A stretch of 12,544 bases of DNA from Hyphomicrobiales bacterium. GTDB lineage: Bacteria; Pseudomonadota; Alphaproteobacteria; Rhizobiales; Xanthobacteraceae. Positions 5,991-11,942 of the stretch are shown in pieces; the first letter of the stretch is position 1; every line of letters begins with the position of its first letter. Below the pieces are notes generated by a model. That model saw only the letters and a list, made by a program, of their open reading frames with translations. It was not told the origin of the DNA and ran no database searches. The DNA lies in NCBI GenBank assembly GCA_017304505.1, contig JAFKKQ010000125.1, positions 1 through 12,544 on the forward strand. The letters are read 5' to 3'. Position numbers and translations under genes: made by a program.

Positions 5991-7241
5991 GTGGCTCGGC
6001 TTGTGATGAAATTCGGCGGAACGTCGGTCGCCGATATCGACCGCATCCGCAATGTGGCGCATCATGTCAAGCGTGAGGTGGATGCCGGCCACGAAGTGGC
6101 GGTGGTGGTGTCGGCCATGTCCGGCAAGACCAACGAGCTGGTAGCTTGGTGCCGGACGGCATCACCCCTGCATGACGCCCGCGAATACGACGCCGTGGTG
6201 GCTTCGGGCGAGCAGGTCACCTCGGGCCTGCTGGCGATCACGTTGGAAGGCATCGGTGTCAACGCCCGCTCCTGGCAGGGCTGGCAAATCCCGATCCTGA
6301 CCGACAATGTCCACGGGTCGGCGCGCATCGCCGACATCGACGGTGGCGAGCTGATCAAGCGCTTCAAGGAGCGCAAGGAGGTTGCGGTCGTCAGCGGCTT
6401 CCAAGGCGTTCACAAAGAAACCGGCCGCATCACCACGCTGGGCCGTGGCGGCTCGGACACCTCGGCGGTGGCGATTGCGGCCGCGATCAAGGCCGATCGT
6501 TGCGACATCTACACAGACGTCGATGGCGTCTACACCACCGATCCGCGCGTGGTGCCCCGTGCCCGGCGCCTCGATAGGGTTGCGTTCGAGGAGATGCTGG
6601 AACTGGCCTCGCTCGGCGCCAAGGTGTTGCAGGTGCGCTCGGTCGAGCTTGGCATGGTGCACAAGGTGCCGATCTTCGTGCGCTCGAGCTTCGCCAAGCC
6701 GGAGGATATCGACCCCTACGGCACACCGCCGGGCACCCTCATCTGCAACGAGGAGGACATTGTGGAACAGCAGGTTGTCACCGGCATCGCCTTTTCCAAG
6801 GACGAGGCTCAGATCTCCGTTCGCCACGTGCCGGATAAGCCGGGCGTCGCCGCGGCGATCTTTGGACCATTGGCGCACGCCAGCATCACCGTCGACATGA
6901 TCGTGCAAAACGTGTCGGCCGATGGCGCCACCACGGATCTCACCTTCACGGTGCCGGCGGGAGATTATCGCCGCGCGACGGATGTGCTGGAAAAGGCGAA
7001 GGGCACGATCGGCTTCAAGCGCATCGACGGTGAGACCGAGGTTGCCAAGGTGTCGGTCATCGGCATCGGTATGAGGAGCCATGCCGGCGTTGCCGCCGAT
7101 GCCTTCAAGGCGCTGGCCGGCCGTGGCGTCAACATCCGCGCCATTACCACCTCGGAAATCAAGTTCTCGGTGCTGATCGATGCGGCCTATACCGAGCTTG
7201 CGGTGCGCACGCTGCATTCGCTCTACGGGCTGGACCAATAG
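5991..7241 (+). CDS. lysC: Aspartate kinase
   Basis: This 416-residue monofunctional aspartokinase phosphorylates aspartate to aspartyl-4-phosphate, the entry step to lysine, diaminopimelate, methionine and threonine synthesis. Visible signatures are KFGGTS (7-12), [11 protein letters not shown] (41-51), [11 protein letters not shown] (72-82), [11 protein letters not shown] (151-161), the [14 protein letters not shown] loop (175-188) and [14 protein letters not shown] (206-219). Two ACT-type regulatory modules follow, one from about 272 ([17 protein letters not shown]) and one from about 348 ([19 protein letters not shown]). They are the usual site of feedback inhibition by lysine and/or threonine. 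The start is a GTG at 5991 (M-A-R-L-V-M-K-F) with GGAG at 5978-5981, nine bases before it. The open frame upstream is antisense to ubiG and not part of the protein. An internal start may give a second, shorter product. Confidence 0.97.
   Translation: MARLVMKFGGTSVADIDRIRNVAHHVKREVDAGHEVAVVVSAMSGKTNELVAWCRTASPLHDAREYDAVVASGEQVTSGLLAITLEGIGVNARSWQGWQIPILTDNVHGSARIADIDGGELIKRFKERKEVAVVSGFQGVHKETGRITTLGRGGSDTSAVAIAAAIKADRCDIYTDVDGVYTTDPRVVPRARRLDRVAFEEMLELASLGAKVLQVRSVELGMVHKVPIFVRSSFAKPEDIDPYGTPPGTLICNEEDIVEQQVVTGIAFSKDEAQISVRHVPDKPGVAAAIFGPLAHASITVDMIVQNVSADGATTDLTFTVPAGDYRRATDVLEKAKGTIGFKRIDGETEVAKVSVIGIGMRSHAGVAADAFKALAGRGVNIRAITTSEIKFSVLIDAAYTELAVRTLHSLYGLDQ
6751..6764 (+). promoter_or_regulatory. 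Putative internal ribosome-binding site and GTG start for an aspartokinase beta subunit
   Basis: A perfect AGGAGG (6751-6756) stands five bases before an in-frame GTG (6762-6764, residue V258 of LysC). Initiation there would give a 159-residue protein, [15 protein letters not shown]..., containing exactly the two ACT modules. From memory, this is the position where the beta subunit of alpha2/beta2 aspartokinases (for example Corynebacterium glutamicum LysC, with EEAVLTGVATDKSE there) begins. The signal is better than the ribosome-binding site of the full-length start, but the codons also encode a plausible E-E-D stretch, so it could be coincidence. Confidence 0.45.
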
Positions 7242-7247
7242 CCGCGG

Positions 7248-7802
7248 TTACGCCGACCCTCGCTCCGCTATCGCACTGATGTGATGGCGTGCCGAGTTCC
7301 CGGAAAAGCAACACAACACCACGCGCGCGACGCCGCGCGGGCTTTCGGACAAGCCTGAGATAACGGTATCGACTGCGATCCGTGCCGCCCGCTCCGCCGG
7401 AAAGCGATAGACGCCGGTCGAGATCGCGGGAAAGGCGATGGACCGCAGGCCGTTGTCGCCGGCGAGCGCCAGCGCCGTGCTGTAGCAGGAGGCGAGCAGG
7501 TCCGGCTCGCCGTTGCCGCCGCCGCTCCACACCGGTCCGACGGCATGAATGACGTGCCGAGCCGGCAGATCGTAACCGCGCGTGATCTTGGCCGAGCCGG
7601 TGGCGCAGCCGCCGAGCGTCCGGCACTCCGCCAAAAGCTTCGGCCCTGCAGCGCGATGGATCGCGCCGTCCACCCCGCCGCCTCCCAGCAAAGAGGTGTT
7701 GGCCGCATTGACGATGGCATCGACATCGAGGGTGGTGATGTCGGCCACCATCACCTCGATCCGCGATGGGCCGGCCGTGGCCGTCAGGAGCACGGGCTGC
7801 AT
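7248..7802 (-). CDS. Macrodomain protein, O-acetyl-ADP-ribose deacetylase-like (YmdB type)
   Basis: This 184-residue, single-domain macro protein belongs to the MacroD/YmdB class. The ADP-ribose-binding features are DITTLDVDAIVNAANTSLLGGGG (21-43) with NAAN at 32-35, GVDGAIHRAAGP (43-54), LGGCATGSAKITRGYDLPARHVIHAVGP (63-90) and the phosphate loop ISTGVYRFP (127-135). Such enzymes hydrolyse O-acetyl-ADP-ribose and remove mono-ADP-ribose from acidic residues. The ATG at 7802 follows GGTGGG on the coding strand; the much longer upstream open frame is antisense to the Bug gene. It is convergent with lysC (6 bp between stops) and divergent from the solute-binding protein gene. No macrodomain partner such as a sirtuin or ADP-ribosyltransferase is in the window. 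Confidence 0.93.
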   Translation of the reverse strand: MQPVLLTATAGPSRIEVMVADITTLDVDAIVNAANTSLLGGGGVDGAIHRAAGPKLLAECRTLGGCATGSAKITRGYDLPARHVIHAVGPVWSGGGNGEPDLLASCYSTALALAGDNGLRSIAFPAISTGVYRFPAERAARIAVDTVISGLSESPRGVARVVLCCFSGNSARHHISAIAERGSA

Positions 7803-7827
7803 CCCACCAGCGTAGCACAGCTTGCGC

Positions 7828-7856
7828 TTGACCGGCTGCAGCCGGCCGCGTTTGCT
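7828..7856 (+). promoter_or_regulatory. Candidate promoter with embedded palindrome for the Bug-type gene
   Basis: TTGACC (7828-7833), a good alphaproteobacterial -35, is followed after 17 bp by TTTGCT (7851-7856), a modest -10. In the spacer, overlapping the end of the -35, is a perfect 14-bp palindrome, CCGGCTGCAGCCGG (7832-7845), which is well placed to be a repressor site. The leader to the ATG at 7905 would be about 40 bases. Operator function is inferred from position and symmetry only. Confidence 0.4.
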
Positions 7857-7904
7857 GTGCCGATCATAACCGGCATCAGACCGGGACATCGGGAGGGAGC
7901 AACT

Positions 7905-8879
7905 ATGAAATCCGTTGCATTCGGAATTGCAGCGGCCGCCATCGCGGTCGCGTTCGTTCAAGTGGAGCCTGCGGCGGCGCAAAGCTGGCCGTCCAAGCCG
8001 ATCCATCTCATGGTCGGCTTCGGCGCCGGTGGCGGCACTGACGTCGCCACCCGCATCGTCGCCGAACCGCTGGGCGATGTGCTCGGCCAGCGCATTGTGG
8101 TCGAGAACAAGCCGGGCGCCGGCGGCACCATCGCTGGCGACATCGTCGCCAAGGGCACGAAGGACGGCTATAACGCGCTGATGATTTCGACCGGCCACAC
8201 CGTGGCCGCGGTGATGATCAAATCGCAGGCTTACGACGCGGTGAAGGATTTCGCCCCGGTCGGCATCGTCGCCAATTCCGCCATCGCCATCGTCGTGCCG
8301 AAAGACTTTCCGGCCAACGACCTCAAGGGCCTGATTGACCTCATCAAGGCCAACCCCGGTAAATACAATTACGGCACCGTCGGTATCGGCTCGACGCAGC
8401 ATCTCACCGCCGAGCTGTTCCGTCAGCGCGCCGGGTTGAAGGTGCAGGCGGTGTCGTTCCGCACCACAGGTGAGGTTGTGACGGCGCTGCTGCGCAAGGA
8501 TGTCGCTTACGCTTTTGATATTGCGCATGCCGTGCGCGGTCAGGTGGCGTCGGGACAGTTGAAGCTGATCGCGGTTTCGACCGGCAAGCGGTTTCCCTCG
8601 ATCCCTGACGTTCCGACGATGATCGAATCCGGGATGCCGGGCTTCGAGGTCAACGGTTGGTACGGCTTGGTCTACCCGACCGGCGTGCCGGCAGCTGTCA
8701 TCGCCAGGACGCACGACGGACTGCGCGAGGTTTTGTCGCGCGATACGGTCAGGAAGAAGCTCGCCAACATCGGAGCGGAGGCAGCGCTGTCGACGCCGGA
8801 GCAGTTCAAGAAACTGATCGCCGACGAGATCGCGCGCTGGCGCGACGTGGCCAAAACCGCAGGCTTGCAGCCGCAATAG
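7905..8879 (+). CDS. Tripartite tricarboxylate transporter family (Bug) periplasmic solute-binding protein
   Basis: This 324-residue protein is a Bug/TctC-type extracytoplasmic solute receptor. Residues 1-25 are a signal peptide (MKSVAFGIAAAAIAVAF..., cleavage likely AAA|Q at 25/26). The mature part begins with the family's WPSKPIHLMVGFGAGGGTDVATRIVAEPLGDVLGQRIVVENKPGAGGTIAGD block (about 28-80), which includes the ligand-binding P-GAGGGTD loop. KPGKYNYGTVGIGSTQHL-like and FPSIPDVPTMIESGMPGFEVNGWYGL segments follow. Bug proteins bind carboxylates and other small organic acids. No TctA or TctB membrane component is adjacent, so it is an orphan receptor here, as is common for this amplified family. 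GGGAGGGAG lies six bases before the ATG. The ligand is unknown. Confidence 0.94.
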   Translation: MKSVAFGIAAAAIAVAFVQVEPAAAQSWPSKPIHLMVGFGAGGGTDVATRIVAEPLGDVLGQRIVVENKPGAGGTIAGDIVAKGTKDGYNALMISTGHTVAAVMIKSQAYDAVKDFAPVGIVANSAIAIVVPKDFPANDLKGLIDLIKANPGKYNYGTVGIGSTQHLTAELFRQRAGLKVQAVSFRTTGEVVTALLRKDVAYAFDIAHAVRGQVASGQLKLIAVSTGKRFPSIPDVPTMIESGMPGFEVNGWYGLVYPTGVPAAVIARTHDGLREVLSRDTVRKKLANIGAEAALSTPEQFKKLIADEIARWRDVAKTAGLQPQ

Positions 8880-8907
8880 CGAGGCGGGGAATTGACGCTC
8901 CGCCTTG
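8880..8907 (+). terminator. Stem-loop directly after the Bug-type gene
   Basis: Positions 8880-8889 can pair with 8898-8907 in a ten-pair stem (eight Watson-Crick and two G-U pairs) with an 8-base loop, AATTGACG, starting at the base after the stop codon. No T-run follows, so termination would be weak or factor-assisted. Confidence 0.4.
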
Positions 8908-8923
8908 GCTCGGCTTCATGCTA

Positions 8924-8947
8924 AGGCGCGGCCGAAAGGCCGTGCCT
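8924..8947 (+). other. GNRA-capped stem-loop upstream of sfsA
   Basis: AGGCGCGGCC (8924-8933) pairs with GGCCGTGCCT (8938-8947) through ten base pairs (one G-U), closed by a GAAA tetraloop, a very stable RNA fold. It lies 37 bases before the sfsA ATG and 17 bases after the previous stem-loop. It may belong to the 3' end of the Bug transcript or to the sfsA leader; no known riboswitch or sRNA is recognised. Confidence 0.45.
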
Positions 8948-8984
8948 CGATGTATGGTATGCGGTCACCACGGTATCGGAACGA

Positions 8985-9698
8985 ATGCGCTTTTCCACCC
9001 CGCTGATCCCCGCAACACTGATCAAGCGCTACAAACGGTTCCTGGCCGATGTGGCGCTGCCGGCTGGCGAGACGATTACGGTACACGTCGCCAACCCGGG
9101 CGCGATGACGGGGCTCGCGACACCGGGCGCGCGGGTGTGGCTGTCGAAGTCGGACAACGCCAAACGCAAGCTGCCGCATAGCTGGGAGCTGGTGGAGGTC
9201 GATTTCGGCGGCGGCGCGGAGCTGGTCGGCGTCAACACCGCCCACCCCAATCCGTTGGTCGGCGCGGCGCTGGCAGCGGGCGCGATCCCGGAGCTTGCCG
9301 GTTACGACACCATCCGCCGCGAAGTGAAATACGGCAAGAACTCCCGCGTCGACTTCCTGCTGGAGAGCGCGACGCGCCCTCCATGTTATGTCGAGATCAA
9401 GAACGTGCACTTGATGCGTCGGCCGGGCCTTGCCGAATTTCCCGACGCTAAAACCGAACGTGGCGCCAAGCATCTTGTCGAACTCGGCGACATGGTCGAA
9501 CAAGGCGCACGCGCGGTCATGCTGTATGTGATCCAGATCGGCTCGGCCACGCGCTTCAAGCTCGCCCGCGATATCGATCCGAAATACGGCGCGGCTTATG
9601 ACGCCGCGCGGGTGCGCGGCGTCGAGGCTTTGGCCTGGAAGTGCCGGATCGAACAGGGCGGCATCGCCATCGACACGCCGGTGCCGATATTGGAGTGA
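8985..9698 (+). CDS. sfsA: SfsA family protein (sugar fermentation stimulation protein homolog)
   Basis: This 237-residue protein matches SfsA end to end. It has RYKRFLADV near the N-terminus (15-23), the OB-like segment HVANPGAM (34-41), LPHSWELV (63-70), [10 protein letters not shown] (83-92), the nuclease-like core SRVDFLL (120-126) with YVEIKNVHL (135-143), and [13 protein letters not shown] (152-164). SfsA was named from an E. coli multicopy effect on maltose metabolism. The core resembles PD-(D/E)XK-type nucleases, with D123, E137 and K139 as the likely D...ExK residues, but its physiological role is unresolved. The ribosome-binding site is weak (CGGA, about 5 bases before the ATG). In related genomes sfsA often lies next to map, which here is 2.2 kb away. 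Confidence 0.95.
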   Translation: MRFSTPLIPATLIKRYKRFLADVALPAGETITVHVANPGAMTGLATPGARVWLSKSDNAKRKLPHSWELVEVDFGGGAELVGVNTAHPNPLVGAALAAGAIPELAGYDTIRREVKYGKNSRVDFLLESATRPPCYVEIKNVHLMRRPGLAEFPDAKTERGAKHLVELGDMVEQGARAVMLYVIQIGSATRFKLARDIDPKYGAAYDAARVRGVEALAWKCRIEQGGIAIDTPVPILE

Positions 9699-9741
9699 GA
9701 TGGGCGCGCCGCGTTAGCGCCGGTGCTGCATCGAATACGGC

Positions 9742-9817
9742 GTCACCCGCGGGCTTGACCCGCGGGTCCATCTCTCTTCGAAAAAAGCTGGATTGCCGGC
9801 TCAAGCCCGGCAATGAC
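9742..9817. repeat. REP-like inverted doublet (BIME-type palindromic element)
   Basis: Two palindromic units face each other. Unit 1 is ACCCGCGGG (9745-9753), loop CTTGA, CCCGCGGGT (9759-9767). Unit 2 is ATTGCCGG (9792-9799), loop CTCAAGC, CCGGCAAT (9807-9814). Read inward from each end, both follow GTCA-stem-GGGCTTGA-stem-TCCA, so they are inverted copies of one unit with diverged but still self-complementary stems. A short A-rich spacer (about 9771-9788) separates them. This pattern is a familiar dispersed intergenic repeat in Bradyrhizobium-like genomes. Confidence 0.8.
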
Positions 9818-9848
9818 AAGGTTGAATAGGACGCGCCGACTATGAAGC

Positions 9849-9886
9849 GGCGGCGATGTCGGCCATCGCCGCCATTCCACTTTTTT
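9849..9886 (+). terminator. Rho-independent-type terminator between sfsA and pirin genes
   Basis: GGCGGCGATG (9849-9858) and CATCGCCGCC (9864-9873) form a perfect 10-bp stem with a 5-base loop. After seven bases comes a run of six T (9881-9886) on the plus strand, which suits termination of sfsA transcription. The T-run overlaps the pirin stop codon, and the same stem lies 11 bases downstream of that stop on the leftward strand, so it may serve both genes. Confidence 0.6.
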
Positions 9887-10790
9887 AGCTCTTGATGAAC
9901 GTGCCGTTGCGCAGTTCGTGCACCGCCTGCTGTAGCTCGGCCTGGGTGTTCATCACGATCGGCCCGTACCAGGCGACCGGCTCCTCGATCGGCTTGCCGG
10001 ACACCAGCAGGAAGCGGATGCCTTCCTCGCCGGCCTGCACCGTCACCTCGTCGCCGCGGTCGAACACGATCAGCGAACGGTTGCCGGTCTGTTCGCGGAG
10101 CGTCACCTCCTGGCCGTCGACCTGCTTTTCAGTCAGCACGCCGAACGGCTTGCTCGACGAAGCGAACGCGCCGGAGCCCGCGAAGATGTAAGCGAAGGCG
10201 TGGCGGTCGACCTCGACCTTGAACGTCTTTTTCCGGCCTGGCGGTACCGAGATATCGAGATAGCGCGGGTCGGCGGCGACGCCTTCCACGGGGCCTTTCT
10301 TGCCCCAGAAATCGCCGGTGATGACCCGCACCTTGGTGCCGTCGTCGTCGACAATCTCCGGAATGTCGTTGGCCTTGATGTCCTGGTAGCGCGGCGCCGT
10401 CATCTTCAGCGAACGCGGCAGGTTGGCCCAGAGCTGGAAGCCATGCATCCGGCCCAGCGCGTCGCCGCGCGGCATCTCCTGATGCATGATGCCCGAGCCC
10501 GCGGTCATCCATTGCACATCGCCGGCGCCGAGGACGCCCTTGTTGCCCAGGCTGTCGCCATGATCGACCTCGCCGGCGAGCACATAAGTGATCGTCTCGA
10601 TACCGCGGTGCGGGTGCCAGGGAAAGCCGGCTTTGTAGTCGTCGGGCCGATCGTTGCGGAAGTCGTCCAGCAACAGGAATGGGTCGAACTCCTTGGTGTC
10701 GCCGAAGCCGAAGGCACGGCGCAGATGCACGCCCGCACCCTCCATCGTGGGTTTGGATTCGATGATCTTCTTCACCGGTCGGATGGACAT
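9885..10790 (-). CDS. Pirin family protein (bicupin, quercetinase-like)
   Basis: This 301-residue bicupin matches pirin. The N-terminal cupin holds the metal ligands in FPWHPHRGIETITYVLAGEVDH (H59, H61) and GSGIMHQEMP (H103, E105), equivalent to the Fe-binding His/His/His/Glu set of human pirin. The C-terminal cupin contains DISVPPGRKKTFKVEVDRHAFAYIFAGSG and ends PVAWYGPIVMNTQAELQQA, the usual terminal motif. Bacterial pirins (such as YhhW) show quercetin 2,3-dioxygenase activity in vitro; other members regulate metabolic enzymes. AGGTGAG precedes the ATG by about seven bases. It is 63 bp downstream of the FMN reductase gene in the same direction and probably cotranscribed; a 7-bp inverted repeat (GACCGCG...CGCGGTC, 10809-10834) lies in that gap. 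Confidence 0.94.
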   Translation of the reverse strand: MSIRPVKKIIESKPTMEGAGVHLRRAFGFGDTKEFDPFLLLDDFRNDRPDDYKAGFPWHPHRGIETITYVLAGEVDHGDSLGNKGVLGAGDVQWMTAGSGIMHQEMPRGDALGRMHGFQLWANLPRSLKMTAPRYQDIKANDIPEIVDDDGTKVRVITGDFWGKKGPVEGVAADPRYLDISVPPGRKKTFKVEVDRHAFAYIFAGSGAFASSSKPFGVLTEKQVDGQEVTLREQTGNRSLIVFDRGDEVTVQAGEEGIRFLLVSGKPIEEPVAWYGPIVMNTQAELQQAVHELRNGTFIKS

Positions 10791-10853
10791 GACTCACTCA
10801 CCTTTCCGGACCGCGCTTCACACGAGCCGCGGTCGCTTCTCTACGGTTTCATC

Positions 10854-11429
10854 TCAAGCGGCGCTCTGCGCCTTTGCGGGTTCGGCCAGCTTCGCCACCA
10901 GTGCGGCAAACTGGTCGAGGAAGGATTTCAGAAAGCCTCGCGTGCTCTCGTCGGTCACCACGTCATTGGCATCGATCAGGCCGGGCTTGAACTGCAGATA
11001 GGCTTCGCCGCCGGCGAGCACGACACCCTGCGCACCCAGAATCTGCCGCAAGTGCTGCTGCGCCAGCGCCGTGCTGATCGCGCCCTGCGAGGTGCCGGTG
11101 ACGGCCACGACCTTGCCGGTCCAGGAGTTCTTGCCCCAGGGCCGCGCGCCCCAGTCGATGGCGTTCTTTAGCACCGCGGGGATCGAGCGGCTGTGCTCGG
11201 GGGTGACGATCAGGATACCGTCGGCCGCGGCCAGTTCCGATTTGAACCGGACCACGCTCGGGGTCAGATTGTTCTCGTCGTCCTGGTTGTAGAGCGGCAG
11301 ATCGTCAATCTGCGCGAACTTGAAATCGAGCTTATCGCCGCCGAGCTTCGCCAGCGCCTGGGCCAACTTGCGGTTGATGGATTCGCGGCGGTTGCTGCCG
11401 ACGACAAGAGCGATCTTGAATCGGGCCAT
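10854..11429 (-). CDS. NADPH-dependent FMN reductase (flavodoxin-like quinone/chromate/azo reductase family)
   Basis: This 191-residue flavodoxin-fold protein belongs to the NADPH-dependent FMN reductase family (ChrR/YieF, ArsH-like). The FMN phosphate loop GSNRRES is at 11-17, and the FMN/dimer motif TPEHSRSIPAVLKNAIDW at 76-93. VVAVTGTSQGAIST (107-120) is the other flavin-contacting loop. Characterised relatives reduce quinones, chromate and azo compounds by two-electron transfer and so limit redox cycling. The usual TPEYN is TPEHS here (H79, S80). The ATG at 11429 follows an AAGG-type ribosome-binding site. It is divergent from the HxlR-type regulator across 52 bp and upstream of pirin, which together suggests a regulated redox-stress operon. 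The precise substrate is not predictable. Confidence 0.93.
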   Translation of the reverse strand: MARFKIALVVGSNRRESINRKLAQALAKLGGDKLDFKFAQIDDLPLYNQDDENNLTPSVVRFKSELAAADGILIVTPEHSRSIPAVLKNAIDWGARPWGKNSWTGKVVAVTGTSQGAISTALAQQHLRQILGAQGVVLAGGEAYLQFKPGLIDANDVVTDESTRGFLKSFLDQFAALVAKLAEPAKAQSAA

Positions 11430-11444
11430 GACAGTGTTACCTTC

Positions 11445-11470
11445 CAGTACGTGGTTACGAGTTTATACTG
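11445..11470. promoter_or_regulatory. Shared promoter/operator of the FMN reductase and HxlR-type regulator genes
   Basis: In the 52-bp divergent gap, CAGTA (11445-11449) and TACTG (11466-11470) are inverted repeats with a 16-bp centre. The right arm overlaps AT-rich -10-like sequences on both strands: TATACT (11464-11469) rightward, with CTTCCA 17 bp upstream, and TATAAA (11467-11462) leftward. A dimeric winged-helix regulator bound here would block both. If the rightward -10 is used, the hxlR-type mRNA would have a leader of only about six bases. Operator role is inferred. Confidence 0.45.
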
Positions 11471-11481
11471 AGGCTAGATAA

Positions 11482-11895
11482 ATGACTGCACGGCGCAAGC
11501 AAGAAGGCACATCGGTGTTACCGGGTAACCTGCACGTGCCCGAAGATTGCCGGGCGGTCAGCGAGGTGCTGTCGCGGGTCGGCGACAAGTGGACCATCCT
11601 GGTGGTCGGTGAACTGGGAAATGGCCCCCGACGATTTAACGAAATCCGCCGCTCGCTCGGCAGCATCTCGCAGCGGATGTTGACCTTGACGCTGCGGGGG
11701 CTGGAGCGCGACGGCATGGTGCTGCGCACGGTGTTTCCCACCGTGCCGCCGCGCGTCGAATACGAACTGACCGAGCTTGGCCGCTCGCTGCTCGAGCCGG
11801 TGAGCGGGCTCGGCCTGTGGGCGCGCCAGCACAGCGCTGCCATCCAGGAGGCGCGCCGGCGCTTCGATGAAACGGCCGCGAACGCGAATGCATAG
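11482..11895 (+). CDS. HxlR family winged-helix transcriptional regulator
   Basis: This 137-residue protein is a single HxlR (DUF24) domain of MarR-like winged-helix fold. CRAVSEVLSRVGDKWTILVVGEL (23-45) is the family hallmark, followed by RRFNEIRRSLGSISQRMLTLTLRGLERDGMV (50-80, recognition helix) and the wing VPPRVEYELTELGRSLLEPV (88-107). Its only cysteine, C23, is at the conserved N-terminal position that senses quinones, aldehydes or disulfide stress in characterised members such as YodB and HypR. It is divergent from the FMN reductase gene and most simply represses that operon and itself until the cysteine is modified. GAGG (11470-11473) lies eight bases before the ATG. Regulatory target and signal are inferences from context. 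Confidence 0.94.
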   Translation: MTARRKQEGTSVLPGNLHVPEDCRAVSEVLSRVGDKWTILVVGELGNGPRRFNEIRRSLGSISQRMLTLTLRGLERDGMVLRTVFPTVPPRVEYELTELGRSLLEPVSGLGLWARQHSAAIQEARRRFDETAANANA

Positions 11896-11942
11896 AGCGT
11901 TCGCTTGCTTTGCGGGGCCAAGTCCTTAAATTGCGAGGAACC

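Noticed and set aside
5844..6092. N-terminal extension of UbiG
   Set aside because: Overlaps lysC on the other strand and has no family similarity; UbiG-like sequence begins shortly after the ATG at 5843.
7803..8876. Long leftward extension of the macrodomain frame
   Set aside because: Antisense to the Bug gene; the translation is His/Arg/Asp-rich without motifs, and macro-family similarity begins after 7802.
9556..9819. Small leftward ORF over the sfsA 3' end and repeat
   Set aside because: Part of the translation (MDPRVKPAGD) is the peptide typically produced by reading through this REP-like repeat; it is often annotated but not a real gene.
10200..11171. Rightward open frame opposite pirin and FMN reductase genes
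   Set aside because: Antisense to two clear genes with a non-protein-like composition; no recognisable domain.
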